Assembly: GCA_030705945.1 (NCBI GenBank)
Contig: JAUZPS010000217.1
Coordinates: forward strand, 1-7,753
Direction of reading: 5' to 3'
Length of the DNA: 7,753 nt
Source: Bacillota bacterium
GTDB lineage: Bacteria; Bacillota; Clostridia; Acetivibrionales; DSM-2933
Shown piece by piece: positions 1-6,857 of the stretch. Made by a program: the position numbers and the translations under genes. Each line of letters opens with the position of its first letter. The first letter of the stretch is position 1. The notes under the pieces were generated by a model. It did no database searches and was not told the DNA's origin. It was given only the letters and a program-made list of their open reading frames with translations.

Positions 1-2919
1 ATATGCCTTAGATATAAATTCTTCATTGCTGGTTATCAATGTATAATACACAAGATAACCTGAGGATGGCTTGTTTGGCGGCAGCTTAATTATATAATCC
101 CCTTGCTTTTTATCTTTGGGTATATCAACGCGCGTGCTGTAACTGTTGCCTGCGCTGCTTGCGTAAATTTGTACGCTGACAGGACCCGAAGACGTGTAAT
201 TATCAGGTAAAGAAATATTACCGCTGATAGACTTCTTTTCAATTATAGCCATGTTGATTCCGTAAATATCTTCACCCGAGACAGTTATAGGTTTTGCGTC
301 AGTAGCTTCTAAAACTGTTCCTCCAACATTGTAATAACCTGAAAGATAGTTACTATCAGAAATGGTATAACTTACTTTGTAATCAAGTCCTGAATAAACA
401 TATAATTTATACTCAGATCCATTATTGTTTTCATATATTGTAATTTGCTTATATATGCTTTCTCTGCTACTTGTTGCATAAACATTTACCTTGAGTCCGC
501 CTGTTGGCGCCATAACTCCGGCAGGTAACGAAATGGTCCCGCTGATGAGATATAATGGAATTATGTTTATATTTGTTCCAGGCTTATTATCTGTTAGCGC
601 GCTAATAATACTAGCATCAACCTTATCCCTTACGGATCCGTTAACATTGTAATACGCCGAACTTAAATATTTCTCATTAGATGAATTGAAGCTGTACCTT
701 ACTCTATAGTTTGATCCTTCCGGAACATATACGGTATATTGTAATGAACTAACTCCTTCAGGTATTATTACATTTGTGGAACCGCTATCCTTATCATTCT
801 CTGCAATAATACTAATGTTTAAACCACCGTATGGAGCTGTGCCTTTGGTGAGAAATATCGAACCTGTTATTTCTTTTTTCCTAATTAATGTAAGGTTTAC
901 CCCTACACTACTGCCATTGGTTAGATCAAATTTGTCAGCTATCGTATAATCTCTTATTGTTTCTGTTGATGTATGGTAACCTGAACTTATATATTTAATG
1001 TCGGTTGTAGAATAACTTACAATATAATCTTTTCCAGATGGAACATATACAATGTATGGCGCGGAATTGCTCCCCTCAGGAATTAAAATTTGTGAGCTGT
1101 TATACGATGCAATAACCCTATTTGTTGATGTATCGATTTTAGACACCGTAACTGTAAATGGAATACCCTTTAAAGGCGCAAGCTCATCTTTCAAAAAGAC
1201 TGTACCGCTTATGCTCATTTTAGGAATTATTGTCATATCAATTCCAGTGACATCACCTGGTACTTTTACTAAGTTAGTTTTTGTCTTATCACTTGTTGTT
1301 GTCTGACTATTATAATAACCTGGAGTTACATACATGTTGTTGCTGGATATCTCATATCTTACTTCATAATCTCCGACTGCCGGAACGTAAACTGTATATG
1401 GAACTGATCTAGTATTATTAGGAATTAATATGTCGGTATAACCGCTATTATTTCCAGATACAGCATATATTCTTACATTTACATCAGCTTTAGGTTCTGA
1501 TCCCGGAGGAAGAGAAATGATACCGCTGATTGCAATCTTTGATATCAGTGTAAGATTTATATCTGTTTGATTTTGAGTTCCATTAACTGATGACGCGCTG
1601 TTCTTATCAATTGTTGTAGCAATTGTATTATAAAACCCTTCAGAAATATAGCTGCTCTCTGTTACATTATAGCTGATTTTATACTCAGTTGCGGGTGGAA
1701 CATACATTGAATATGAAACAGATTTATAATTCTGAGGAATAGCAACTTGTATTGATCCAGCTCTAGTAGTTCCATTAGTTGCTATAACTGTTACATACAA
1801 ACCATTTGCCGGCGCTACTCTGTTGTTTGGGAGAAAAATTCTACCTTCAATCTTGGTGTTTCCTATTAACGTTAAATCAATCCCAGTTTTATTTTCATTT
1901 CCTAAAGCTATCTGATCAGCTGAAGCTAGATCCATAACAGTCGAATTAGCATTGTAGTAGCCATTCTTTAGATATGCAGGATTGCTGATATCATATTTCA
2001 CAGTGTACCCAATACCCGCAGGAACAAATATATTATATAGCGCAGAATTTGTTCCTTCTTTTATAAGAACATCCTGATAGCTTGTATAACTATTATTTGA
2101 AACATATATTCTTACACTCGTTTCCTTTACAGCAATATTATTTGATGGAAGTTTGATAGCTCCGCTAATACTGCTTTTGGACATTAACGTGATACCTATG
2201 TTATAAGCATCATCACTGCTCAAATCAATTATGCTGGCTGATGCTTCACTCGAGGTCATTCCAGTATTACTGTAATATCCTGTTTCATTAAACATTGGTG
2301 AAGTATTGATTCTATAATATACCTTATACCCCGAACCCTGCGCATTTGGTGGAACTCTTAATGTATAATCAACAGGTTTTCCATCCGGAAGAAGTGTCAC
2401 TGAGGTGGTAAATCCACCTGCATATAGATCAACTTTAATCGACGATGTTAATGTAATGCCTGCAGGCAACGATACTGTTCCTTTTATAGATCTCTTTTTA
2501 ATTAATAAAAGATTGACTTCGCTCTTGTTTTCATTACTCAAATCAAGAATTTTGGCGGCGCTTTTGCTTATTTCCATTCCACTGTTTCCTAAATAGCCAT
2601 CTTTTACATAATTATTATTTTCATTTAGAAAGTCGTATCTTACAATATAGGAATTTCCGGCAGGAACATAAATGTTGTACGTTATAAATCCTGAAACAGG
2701 AATTACTACATCTGAATATGTAGAATCGTTTGAATTTAATGTATTTTCAACATATATCCTGACATTTAAGTTATCTGTCAGCTTCTCTCCTTGTGGAATA
2801 CTTATTGTACCGCTGACCAAGCGTTTTTCAACAAGAGTGATATTTGCGTCAGTTTTACTTCCTTTAGAAACATCAATTAAACCTGCTTCATTTTCGTTTC
2901 TCGTCATGTAACCTGAATT
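1..2919 (-). pseudogene. In-frame continuation of the tandem-repeat surface protein after the TAG (partial, runs off the window)
   Basis: Reading on past the TAG in the same frame gives 973 further codons to base 1 with no second stop. That is very unlikely by chance in AT-rich DNA. The translation holds the end of repeat 7 and repeats 8-16, with cores such as VSGTISIPQG, SGAIKLPSNN, SGTISLPAG and SGNISLPDN. GYYN and YxVYVP segments recur at the same spacing as before the stop. Repeat 16 is cut by the window edge, so the C-terminus and any cell-wall or S-layer anchor are not visible. The only nearby restart is the ATG at codon 781, just after the TAG. It has at best a weak Shine-Dalgarno-like sequence and would give a product with no signal peptide, so independent expression is unlikely. 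It is marked as a pseudogene only because of the TAG. If the TAG is an error or is read through, this is simply the rest of the 2920-5247 gene. Confidence 0.85.
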
Positions 2920-2922
2920 CTA
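2920..2922 (-). other. In-frame amber codon at a conserved Tyr position of repeat 7
   Basis: Codon 776 is TAG. Aligning repeat 7 with repeat 1, the segment M-F-stop-N-S-G-Y-M-T-R-N lines up with M-Y-Y-G-Y-Q-G-M-V-R-N. The stop therefore sits where the second Tyr of the GYY motif normally lies, one base change from TAT or TAC. Repeat spacing across the site (codons 704 to 812) is the normal 108, so no insertion or deletion accompanies it. Confidence 0.9.
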
Positions 2923-5247
2923 AAACATCTTTGTTATCAAGTTACTTGATCCAGTAACATTCTCATACCACAACTTATAATCGCTTCCCGGAGGCACAGC
3001 TAAAGTATATGAAGCCTCTTTATCTCCTTGAGAGAAAGTAACGTTGCAAGTAGCTTCTCCTCTTGCGCCTCTTGCTTTAACAAGAGCGCTTATATATGAG
3101 TCAGCAGCTTTACCGTCTTGAAGCATTACTTTACCAGATATGATTTTTTTCAGTATAAAAACAAAATCTACTCCAACAGCATCCCCGGTAGTTACGTCAA
3201 CAGGAGTTGCCGCGCTTTCATCTAATACTGTTCCAGTTTTACTATAATATCCTTTCTCGACCATTAAATTATTTGGAGACATCTCATAATAAACAGTATG
3301 TACTCCCGGATTATAATAGAAAGTATAATCAGCCGATCTGCTGCCTTGCTTGATGATTGTTTTATAAACCCTGCCATCATCCTTGTCTGTATAGGTAAAA
3401 TATGCGTCATATGGCATTGTCATGTTTTCCGGTAAGGATACTGTTCCTCTTACCTTTCTTTTCTCAAGCAGCACAAAGTCAATGCCTGGTTGATTACCCG
3501 CAGTTGTATCTATTCCTTTTGCAAAAGATCTATTATATACAGTACCAGCAGCGCTGTAGTAGGTTGTTTTTATATATGTGATTCCCGCTTTTGTTATATC
3601 ACACTGAACAATATAATTTGTTCCTGGCGCAACAAGAGCCGAGTAACTTACACTGCTTTCACCTGTAAGCATTTTCACTTCTGCTGTTCCTGTATCTGAT
3701 CCGTTTGACACAGTAATTTTATAATCTACTTCATCATCCTGGACAGTTCCTGAAGGTAATTGTATTTTTCCGCTTACCAATCTTTTTGCAATCAATGTGA
3801 TATTAAGCGTTTTATCCTCATTGCTTCCTAAATCGAATGTTGTAGCAGAATTAGAATCCAGAACGGTTTTACTTATATTATAGAAGCCATTTGGTGTATA
3901 ATTTACATTCTTTGTTTCATATGAGAGCTTATAACCAATACCCTCCGGAACATATACAGTAAAATTCTCAAAATCCGAGTCCGGTTTAATTTTCACATTA
4001 GCAGAGCCACTATTTGAGGAATTGGCTACCCTTACTGTAACATCAATTCCATCTGCCGGAGCTTTTAAGCCATTGGGCAATTTTACGATACCTGAAACAG
4101 CTCTCTTAGAAATAAGTTTAATATTAACATCCGTTCTGTCTCCATTAATCACATTAATTAGTCCTGCTTTAGCTGAATCAGACACAGTTCCTATGCTGCT
4201 ATAATAACCATTTGGCATAAACTGTTCCACATTACTTAATTGATACCAGACTTTATATCCGCTTCCGTCAGGCACATACAGATTATAAACTTTTGATGGG
4301 CTATCTTTTGTTAAAGTAATATCCACTTTTGATGTATCGGAACCATATGACGCATACATAGTAACATTTAGTGTTGAAGCTGGAAGCGCCACTCCCTCGG
4401 GTAATGAAATAGTTCCGCTAATCAATTTCTTCTTTTGAACTTCAAGATTCAAATCTGTTTTATCTCCGCTGCTTACATCAATTAGATTTGCCATATTAGC
4501 AAATCTTTGAATCCCTGAAAAGCTATAATAACCTGGAGAAATCACTGTATTGTCGTTAATAGCTTCATATCTTACAGTATATCCCGAACCAACTGAATTA
4601 GGTGGAACAATTATTGAATATTCCGCTTCACCTTTATCTAAAGTAATGGTATCAGAAACCCTACTGTCCATATCGCTTACTGCGTAAACCTTAAAAGTTG
4701 ATGCAGTAGTGTTTCCGGGAAATATTAGTTTTCCACTTATTTTTCTCATTGGCGTAAGTGTTATATTAACCGCCATATCATCGGTTATATTTAATAATGC
4801 TGCAGAGGATTTATTTCTTACCATTCCCTGATATCCGTAATACATCGAGCCCATATAACTGGCATTTGATGTCTGATAATAAATGACATAACCGGATCCA
4901 GTTGTTACATTTAAACTATAATTGGCTTTATTAAGCCCTCCTGGAATATTAACCGCAACACTTTGAGTAGAAGTACCGTTTGACGCGTATAAATTTACAC
5001 TCAAACCCGATGCAGGCGCCGTATATCCGGCTGGAAGAATAACTTCCCCCGAAATTACAGGATTTGAAACACTATTTGCCGCTAAACCGACTTTCTCATT
5101 ATCTGCAGTGTTATTATATACACTGTCAGAAACACTTGCTTGAGAACCCTGTTCCATTCCTGTTGTAGCAGTCATCGGCGTAAGCTGTCCAAAAATCATA
5201 AGAAAACATAACAAAACCGATACTACAGTCTTAAACTGCCTCTTCAT
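2920..5247 (-). CDS. Secreted tandem-repeat surface protein (putative adhesin), N-terminal part up to an in-frame TAG
   Basis: The ATG at 5245-5247 is preceded by a strong ribosome binding site and opens 775 codons ending at TAG 2920-2922. Residues 1-28 form a signal peptide: basic MKRQFK, a hydrophobic core around VVSVLLCFLMIFG, then a TPMTA-type cleavage region. A Ser/Asn/Thr-rich spacer leads to repeat 1 at about residue 64. Seven repeats follow, with their conserved Gly near 67, 172, 278, 386, 493, 601 and 705. Each has the pattern ISGxIxLPxG, then YxxYVPxGxxYxVxY, then GYY, then a closing D(V/I)N-x-TLI-x-KR segment. By eye this resembles carboxypeptidase-regulatory-like (transthyretin-type) beta-sandwich repeats of bacterial surface proteins. 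No catalytic motif is visible. The natural protein almost certainly continues beyond the TAG, because the same repeats go on in frame to the window edge. Expression is probably controlled by the c-di-GMP-II riboswitch upstream. The adhesin role is inferred from architecture and regulation. The exact repeat family is uncertain. Confidence 0.9.
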   Translation of the reverse strand: MKRQFKTVVSVLLCFLMIFGQLTPMTATTGMEQGSQASVSDSVYNNTADNEKVGLAANSVSNPVISGEVILPAGYTAPASGLSVNLYASNGTSTQSVAVNIPGGLNKANYSLNVTTGSGYVIYYQTSNASYMGSMYYGYQGMVRNKSSAALLNITDDMAVNITLTPMRKISGKLIFPGNTTASTFKVYAVSDMDSRVSDTITLDKGEAEYSIIVPPNSVGSGYTVRYEAINDNTVISPGYYSFSGIQRFANMANLIDVSSGDKTDLNLEVQKKKLISGTISLPEGVALPASTLNVTMYASYGSDTSKVDITLTKDSPSKVYNLYVPDGSGYKVWYQLSNVEQFMPNGYYSSIGTVSDSAKAGLINVINGDRTDVNIKLISKRAVSGIVKLPNGLKAPADGIDVTVRVANSSNSGSANVKIKPDSDFENFTVYVPEGIGYKLSYETKNVNYTPNGFYNISKTVLDSNSATTFDLGSNEDKTLNITLIAKRLVSGKIQLPSGTVQDDEVDYKITVSNGSDTGTAEVKMLTGESSVSYSALVAPGTNYIVQCDITKAGITYIKTTYYSAAGTVYNRSFAKGIDTTAGNQPGIDFVLLEKRKVRGTVSLPENMTMPYDAYFTYTDKDDGRVYKTIIKQGSRSADYTFYYNPGVHTVYYEMSPNNLMVEKGYYSKTGTVLDESAATPVDVTTGDAVGVDFVFILKKIISGKVMLQDGKAADSYISALVKARGARGEATCNVTFSQGDKEASYTLAVPPGSDYKLWYENVTGSSNLITKMF

Positions 5248-5254
5248 TCAATTA

Positions 5255-5260
5255 CCCCCT
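5255..5260 (-). promoter_or_regulatory. Ribosome binding site of the repeat-protein gene
   Basis: On the minus strand AGGGGG lies 7 bases before the ATG at 5245-5247. This strong Shine-Dalgarno sequence fixes the start codon and agrees with the signal peptide that begins there. Confidence 0.85.
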
Positions 5261-5270
5261 AAGAATTCTT

Positions 5271-5328
5271 AATTACTTATAGTAATTTAAAATATGGATA
5301 ACGAACAATTGAATTACTGTTCATTATC
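5271..5328 (-). promoter_or_regulatory. Two hairpins in the leader close to the repeat-protein gene
   Basis: The stronger pairs GATAATGAACA (5318-5328) with TGTTCGTTATC (5297-5307) across a 10-base loop. That is 11 pairs in the minus-strand RNA, one of them a G-U wobble. The second, weaker one has 7-base arms (5281-5287 with 5271-5277) and a 3-base loop, and ends about 10 bases before the ribosome binding site. Either could be a protein operator or an RNA stabilising or regulatory element. No known family is recognised. Confidence 0.45.
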
Positions 5329-5453
5329 TTTATTAAATTCAAAGCAAAATCAAATTTCATCACAATTAATTAATTTTATAATGATTCAGTAACTACTATT
5401 TTGATTAAGCATTTGAATGGAAAAAGATGTAAAATTACGAAGTATAACTAAAG

Positions 5454-5497
5454 AAAAAAAATAAAACCAATAAAAGGGAAAAGTCCCTATATATTGG
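5454..5497 (-). terminator. Intrinsic terminator forming the riboswitch expression platform
   Basis: In the minus-strand RNA, CCAATA (5492-5497) pairs with TATTGG (5467-5472). Inside it AGGGA (5484-5488) pairs with TCCCT (5475-5479) around a CTTT loop. A U-rich tract interrupted by one A (5454-5466) follows directly, as expected for a factor-independent terminator. It lies 206 bases before the repeat-protein start codon and in the same orientation. Its 5' arm is the same CCAATA used by the 3' strand of aptamer helix P1, so the two structures exclude each other. Confidence 0.88.
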
Positions 5498-5624
5498 CCG
5501 GTTGCGCCACTTACTTAGGAATGATTAAACACATACTTCTAAATTTAAACAAAGCAATGTCTCTCATAACCTCCAAATACTCATATGGCGCCCAATTTAG
5601 TGAGTATTTGTTAGTATCCAATAT
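5491..5624 (-). ncRNA. Cyclic-di-GMP-II riboswitch aptamer
   Basis: Several sequence and pairing hallmarks of this class fall in the right order on the minus strand. Helix P1 pairs ATATTGG (5618-5624) with CCAATAT (5491-5497). A perfect 10-base pseudoknot-type pairing joins CAAATACTCA (5601-5610) and TGAGTATTTG (5574-5583). Between these two strands lies the conserved TAAATTGGGC stretch (about 5590-5599). GCGCCAT (5585-5591) pairs with GTGGCGC (5504-5510), and then comes the conserved GCAACCG strand, here followed by GCC. From memory this order matches the Clostridium acetobutylicum c-di-GMP-II aptamer of known structure, which has AAAUUGGGC and GCAACCGACC at the same places. A 63-base segment (5511-5573) is inserted where that aptamer has only a short linker. 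The ligand would be bis-(3'-5')-cyclic di-GMP. Because P1 competes with the terminator arm, binding should turn the downstream gene on. Confidence 0.88.
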
Positions 5625-5767
5625 TTATATCTAATTTAACAAAACCCAAAGTAGGTTTGTATACTTTAACACTTATGAAAAATTATTCGTTTAATTGTTT
5701 ATATACTAAACTCTCCTGTTTTAAATTATGTTGAGTTAGGTAGTATCAAAAAAACTTAGCAACTGGT

Positions 5768-5832
5768 CGTTTCAAAAACTTGATATAATAGGGTTTAGTC
5801 ATATAAACTTGAACAAGGAATTTTTTGAAACG
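5768..5832 (-). repeat. Long inverted repeat upstream of the riboswitch
   Basis: CGTTTCAAAAA (5768-5778) and its exact complement (5822-5832) form 11 pairs. They extend, after a small bulge, by CTTG (5779-5782) with CAAG (5814-5817). In the minus-strand RNA a run of seven T lies about a dozen bases beyond the stem. It could mark the 3' end of the 5967-6803 transcript, but the gap between stem and T-run is too long for a standard terminator. Its 5815-5833 arm also matches a sequence just upstream of the 5967-6803 gene. Confidence 0.5.
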
Positions 5833-5833
5833 C
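5815..5833. repeat. Short repeat copy 2 (AAGGAATTTTTTGAAACGC)
   Basis: This is the partner of the copy at 6831-6849. It also forms the right arm of the inverted repeat at 5768-5832, so a partial third copy lies in reverse orientation at 5768-5778. Confidence 0.6.
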
Positions 5834-5911
5834 CCTTACTTATTCTAAAAACAATTTCTCATATAATCATTTACAAAATATTTCAAACACAAAAACTTTT
5901 TACATAGCATT

Positions 5912-5941
5912 ATTATACAATATTATAAATTCTTTTGTCCA
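5912..5941 (-). promoter_or_regulatory. Possible vegetative promoter for the riboswitch leader
   Basis: On the minus strand TGGACA (5936-5941) and TATAAT (5912-5917) are separated by 18 bases. That is a perfect -10 and a one-mismatch -35 for the housekeeping sigma factor. Transcription would start near 5905 and run about 280 bases before entering the aptamer. No convincing promoter was found closer to the aptamer, but in DNA this AT-rich the match could be accidental. Confidence 0.35.
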
Positions 5942-5966
5942 TAGAATGGTAATTTATTTATCCATT

Positions 5967-6803
5967 TTAATAGCTCATAGAATATCCTGCAACATTATAA
6001 TTCCTAAAGTTAAATTCCTTGCTATCAGAGGTTAAAAAAGAATTTTCTCCATACAATACAAAGAAAGTTATACCGCCATTTAATACATTCACATTAGCAT
6101 AATTAACCTTATTATCCACACTTTCATCAAAAGGATTCTTGATTTTAATCCCCAAACCGTTCCTCACGCCTAATTCAGTTGAGTTTTTTTGCATTTCCAT
6201 GTTTATCTTATCTATTATAATTTTGGTCTTTAATTCTCTTGTAAAACTCAAAACAGAATCAGGCCCTATACTAAAATCAGAAATAACCTTGTCCCTTTTT
6301 TCATTACCATTTTCATCAAAATAAACAACTCTGTCATCCTTAGTATTCATATAAATGAGGAATTCCTGTTTTCCATAGAATGCCGCAGCAGTATAAAAAT
6401 AAGGCGGTCCCCATGAATCCTCAAAGACTCCGGGTTTAGTTTCAATCTTCTTCGTAATAAAGAATTTATCCCTAAGCACGAGCGCTTTTAAAAGTATACA
6501 AGAATTTACTTTATTAAAATTTTCGACATTGCCTGCGTTAGAATAAACACTTTGATCAAACTCTTTTATCAGTTTCTTCATATCAATACTTACCGAAGAT
6601 ATATCCTCAACTTGATACCCGCGAGATATTTCCTCCATATTTATGGAATTGTCTTCAATATTATTGATCAGAACTTTACACGAAAGGCTTAATGTCTGCT
6701 TAACCTCTTCGGTATTTGCATTGGTATAATTCAAATAAGCTAATGGAACAAATACCATAATTATTAAAAGCAGAATAACAATTACAGCCATTATCTCTCC
6801 CAT
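5967..6803 (-). CDS. Single-pass membrane-anchored protein, pilin/TadE-like
   Basis: The ATG at 6801-6803 has AGGAG 7 bases upstream. It opens 278 codons ending in TAA at 5967-5969. The N-terminus is MGE followed by a strongly hydrophobic segment at residues 4-24 (IMAVIVILLLIIMVFVPLAY), then Asn/Thr-rich polar sequence. This gives one N-terminal membrane helix with about 250 residues outside. The very short positive-free leader and single helix resemble class III pilin or TadE-like minor pilins of Tad-type secretion systems. No characteristic downstream motif was recognised, so this is architecture only. The outer domain includes an aromatic WGPPYFYTAAAFYG segment (about residues 130-143) and ends in GYSMSY. 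Only 54 bases separate it from the upstream 6858-7577 ORF in the same direction, so the two probably form one transcript. An ordinary secreted protein of unknown function remains possible. Confidence 0.75.
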   Translation of the reverse strand: MGEIMAVIVILLLIIMVFVPLAYLNYTNANTEEVKQTLSLSCKVLINNIEDNSINMEEISRGYQVEDISSVSIDMKKLIKEFDQSVYSNAGNVENFNKVNSCILLKALVLRDKFFITKKIETKPGVFEDSWGPPYFYTAAAFYGKQEFLIYMNTKDDRVVYFDENGNEKRDKVISDFSIGPDSVLSFTRELKTKIIIDKINMEMQKNSTELGVRNGLGIKIKNPFDESVDNKVNYANVNVLNGGITFFVLYGENSFLTSDSKEFNFRNYNVAGYSMSY

Positions 6804-6810
6804 ATCATAT

Positions 6811-6815
6811 CTCCT
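6811..6815 (-). promoter_or_regulatory. Ribosome binding site of the 278-residue membrane protein
   Basis: AGGAG on the minus strand stands 7 bases before the ATG at 6801-6803. The other nearby ATG (6806-6808) lies in another frame and stops within a few codons, so it is excluded. Confidence 0.8.
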
Positions 6816-6830
6816 ATCCTTTACTCAACA

Positions 6831-6849
6831 AAGGAATTCTTTGAAACGC
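6831..6849. repeat. Short repeat copy 1 (AAGGAATTCTTTGAAACGC)
   Basis: This 19-base sequence in the gap between the two pilin-like genes recurs at 5815-5833 with a single C/T difference. Allowing one gap, the match extends to about 23 bases (AACA before AAGG). The copies lie 1016 bases apart in the same orientation and bracket the 5967-6803 gene. Confidence 0.6.
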
Positions 6850-6857
6850 TATAATTG

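Larger units (their letters stand above)
1..5058 (-). repeat. Array of about 16 protein-level tandem repeats, roughly 315-340 bases each
   Basis: The residue just before the conserved Gly of each repeat falls at codons 66, 171, 277, 385, 492, 600, 704, 812, 922, 1028, 1134, 1241, 1347, 1461, 1569 and 1675, counting from the ATG at 5247. Spacing is 104-110 codons, except 114 between repeats 13 and 14. The units are clear at protein level but strongly diverged at DNA level, so this is an old array and not a recent DNA duplication. Conserved positions are the ISGxIxLP opening strand, the YxVYVPxGxxYxVxY central hairpin, the GYY motif and the hydrophobic closing strand before KR. Confidence 0.9.
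5625..5966 (-). other. Intergenic stretch between the pilin-like gene and the riboswitch
   Basis: These 342 AT-rich bases contain no protein gene on either strand. They hold the possible promoter at 5912-5941 and the inverted repeat at 5768-5832. No convincing intrinsic terminator directly follows the stop codon at 5967. No tRNA, insertion sequence or CRISPR unit was seen. Confidence 0.5.

Noticed and set aside
2781..2903. Internal restart after the TAG giving a separate downstream gene
   Set aside because: The ATG just after the stop has at best a weak Shine-Dalgarno-like sequence and no signal peptide, and it lies in the middle of a repeat unit.
1..5058. Regular repetition suggesting a DNA-level satellite or CRISPR-like array
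   Set aside because: The repeat unit is over 300 bases, is conserved only at protein level and stays in one reading frame. There are no short identical repeats with spacers.
5206..5247. Lipoprotein signal peptide because of Cys14 in the hydrophobic core
   Set aside because: The residues before Cys (VLL) do not fit a lipobox, and a normal cleavage region follows the hydrophobic core.
5517..5567. A 17-codon ORF starting ATG-AGA-GAC after GGAGG inside the riboswitch
   Set aside because: GGAGG is only two bases from the ATG, which is too close for good initiation, and the segment is better explained as the side arm of the aptamer.
5491..5624. c-di-GMP-I (GEMM) riboswitch
   Set aside because: The GEMM-I core with its GAAA tetraloop/receptor pattern is missing. 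The TTGGGC and GCAACCG pair with a pseudoknot fits class II.
1052..6324. Plus-strand open frames of 60-84 codons (for example 1052-1306, 2405-2596, 2672-2911, 3490-3699, 4022-4204, 6139-6324)
   Set aside because: They lie antisense inside convincing minus-strand genes, lack ribosome binding sites and have no recognisable protein features.
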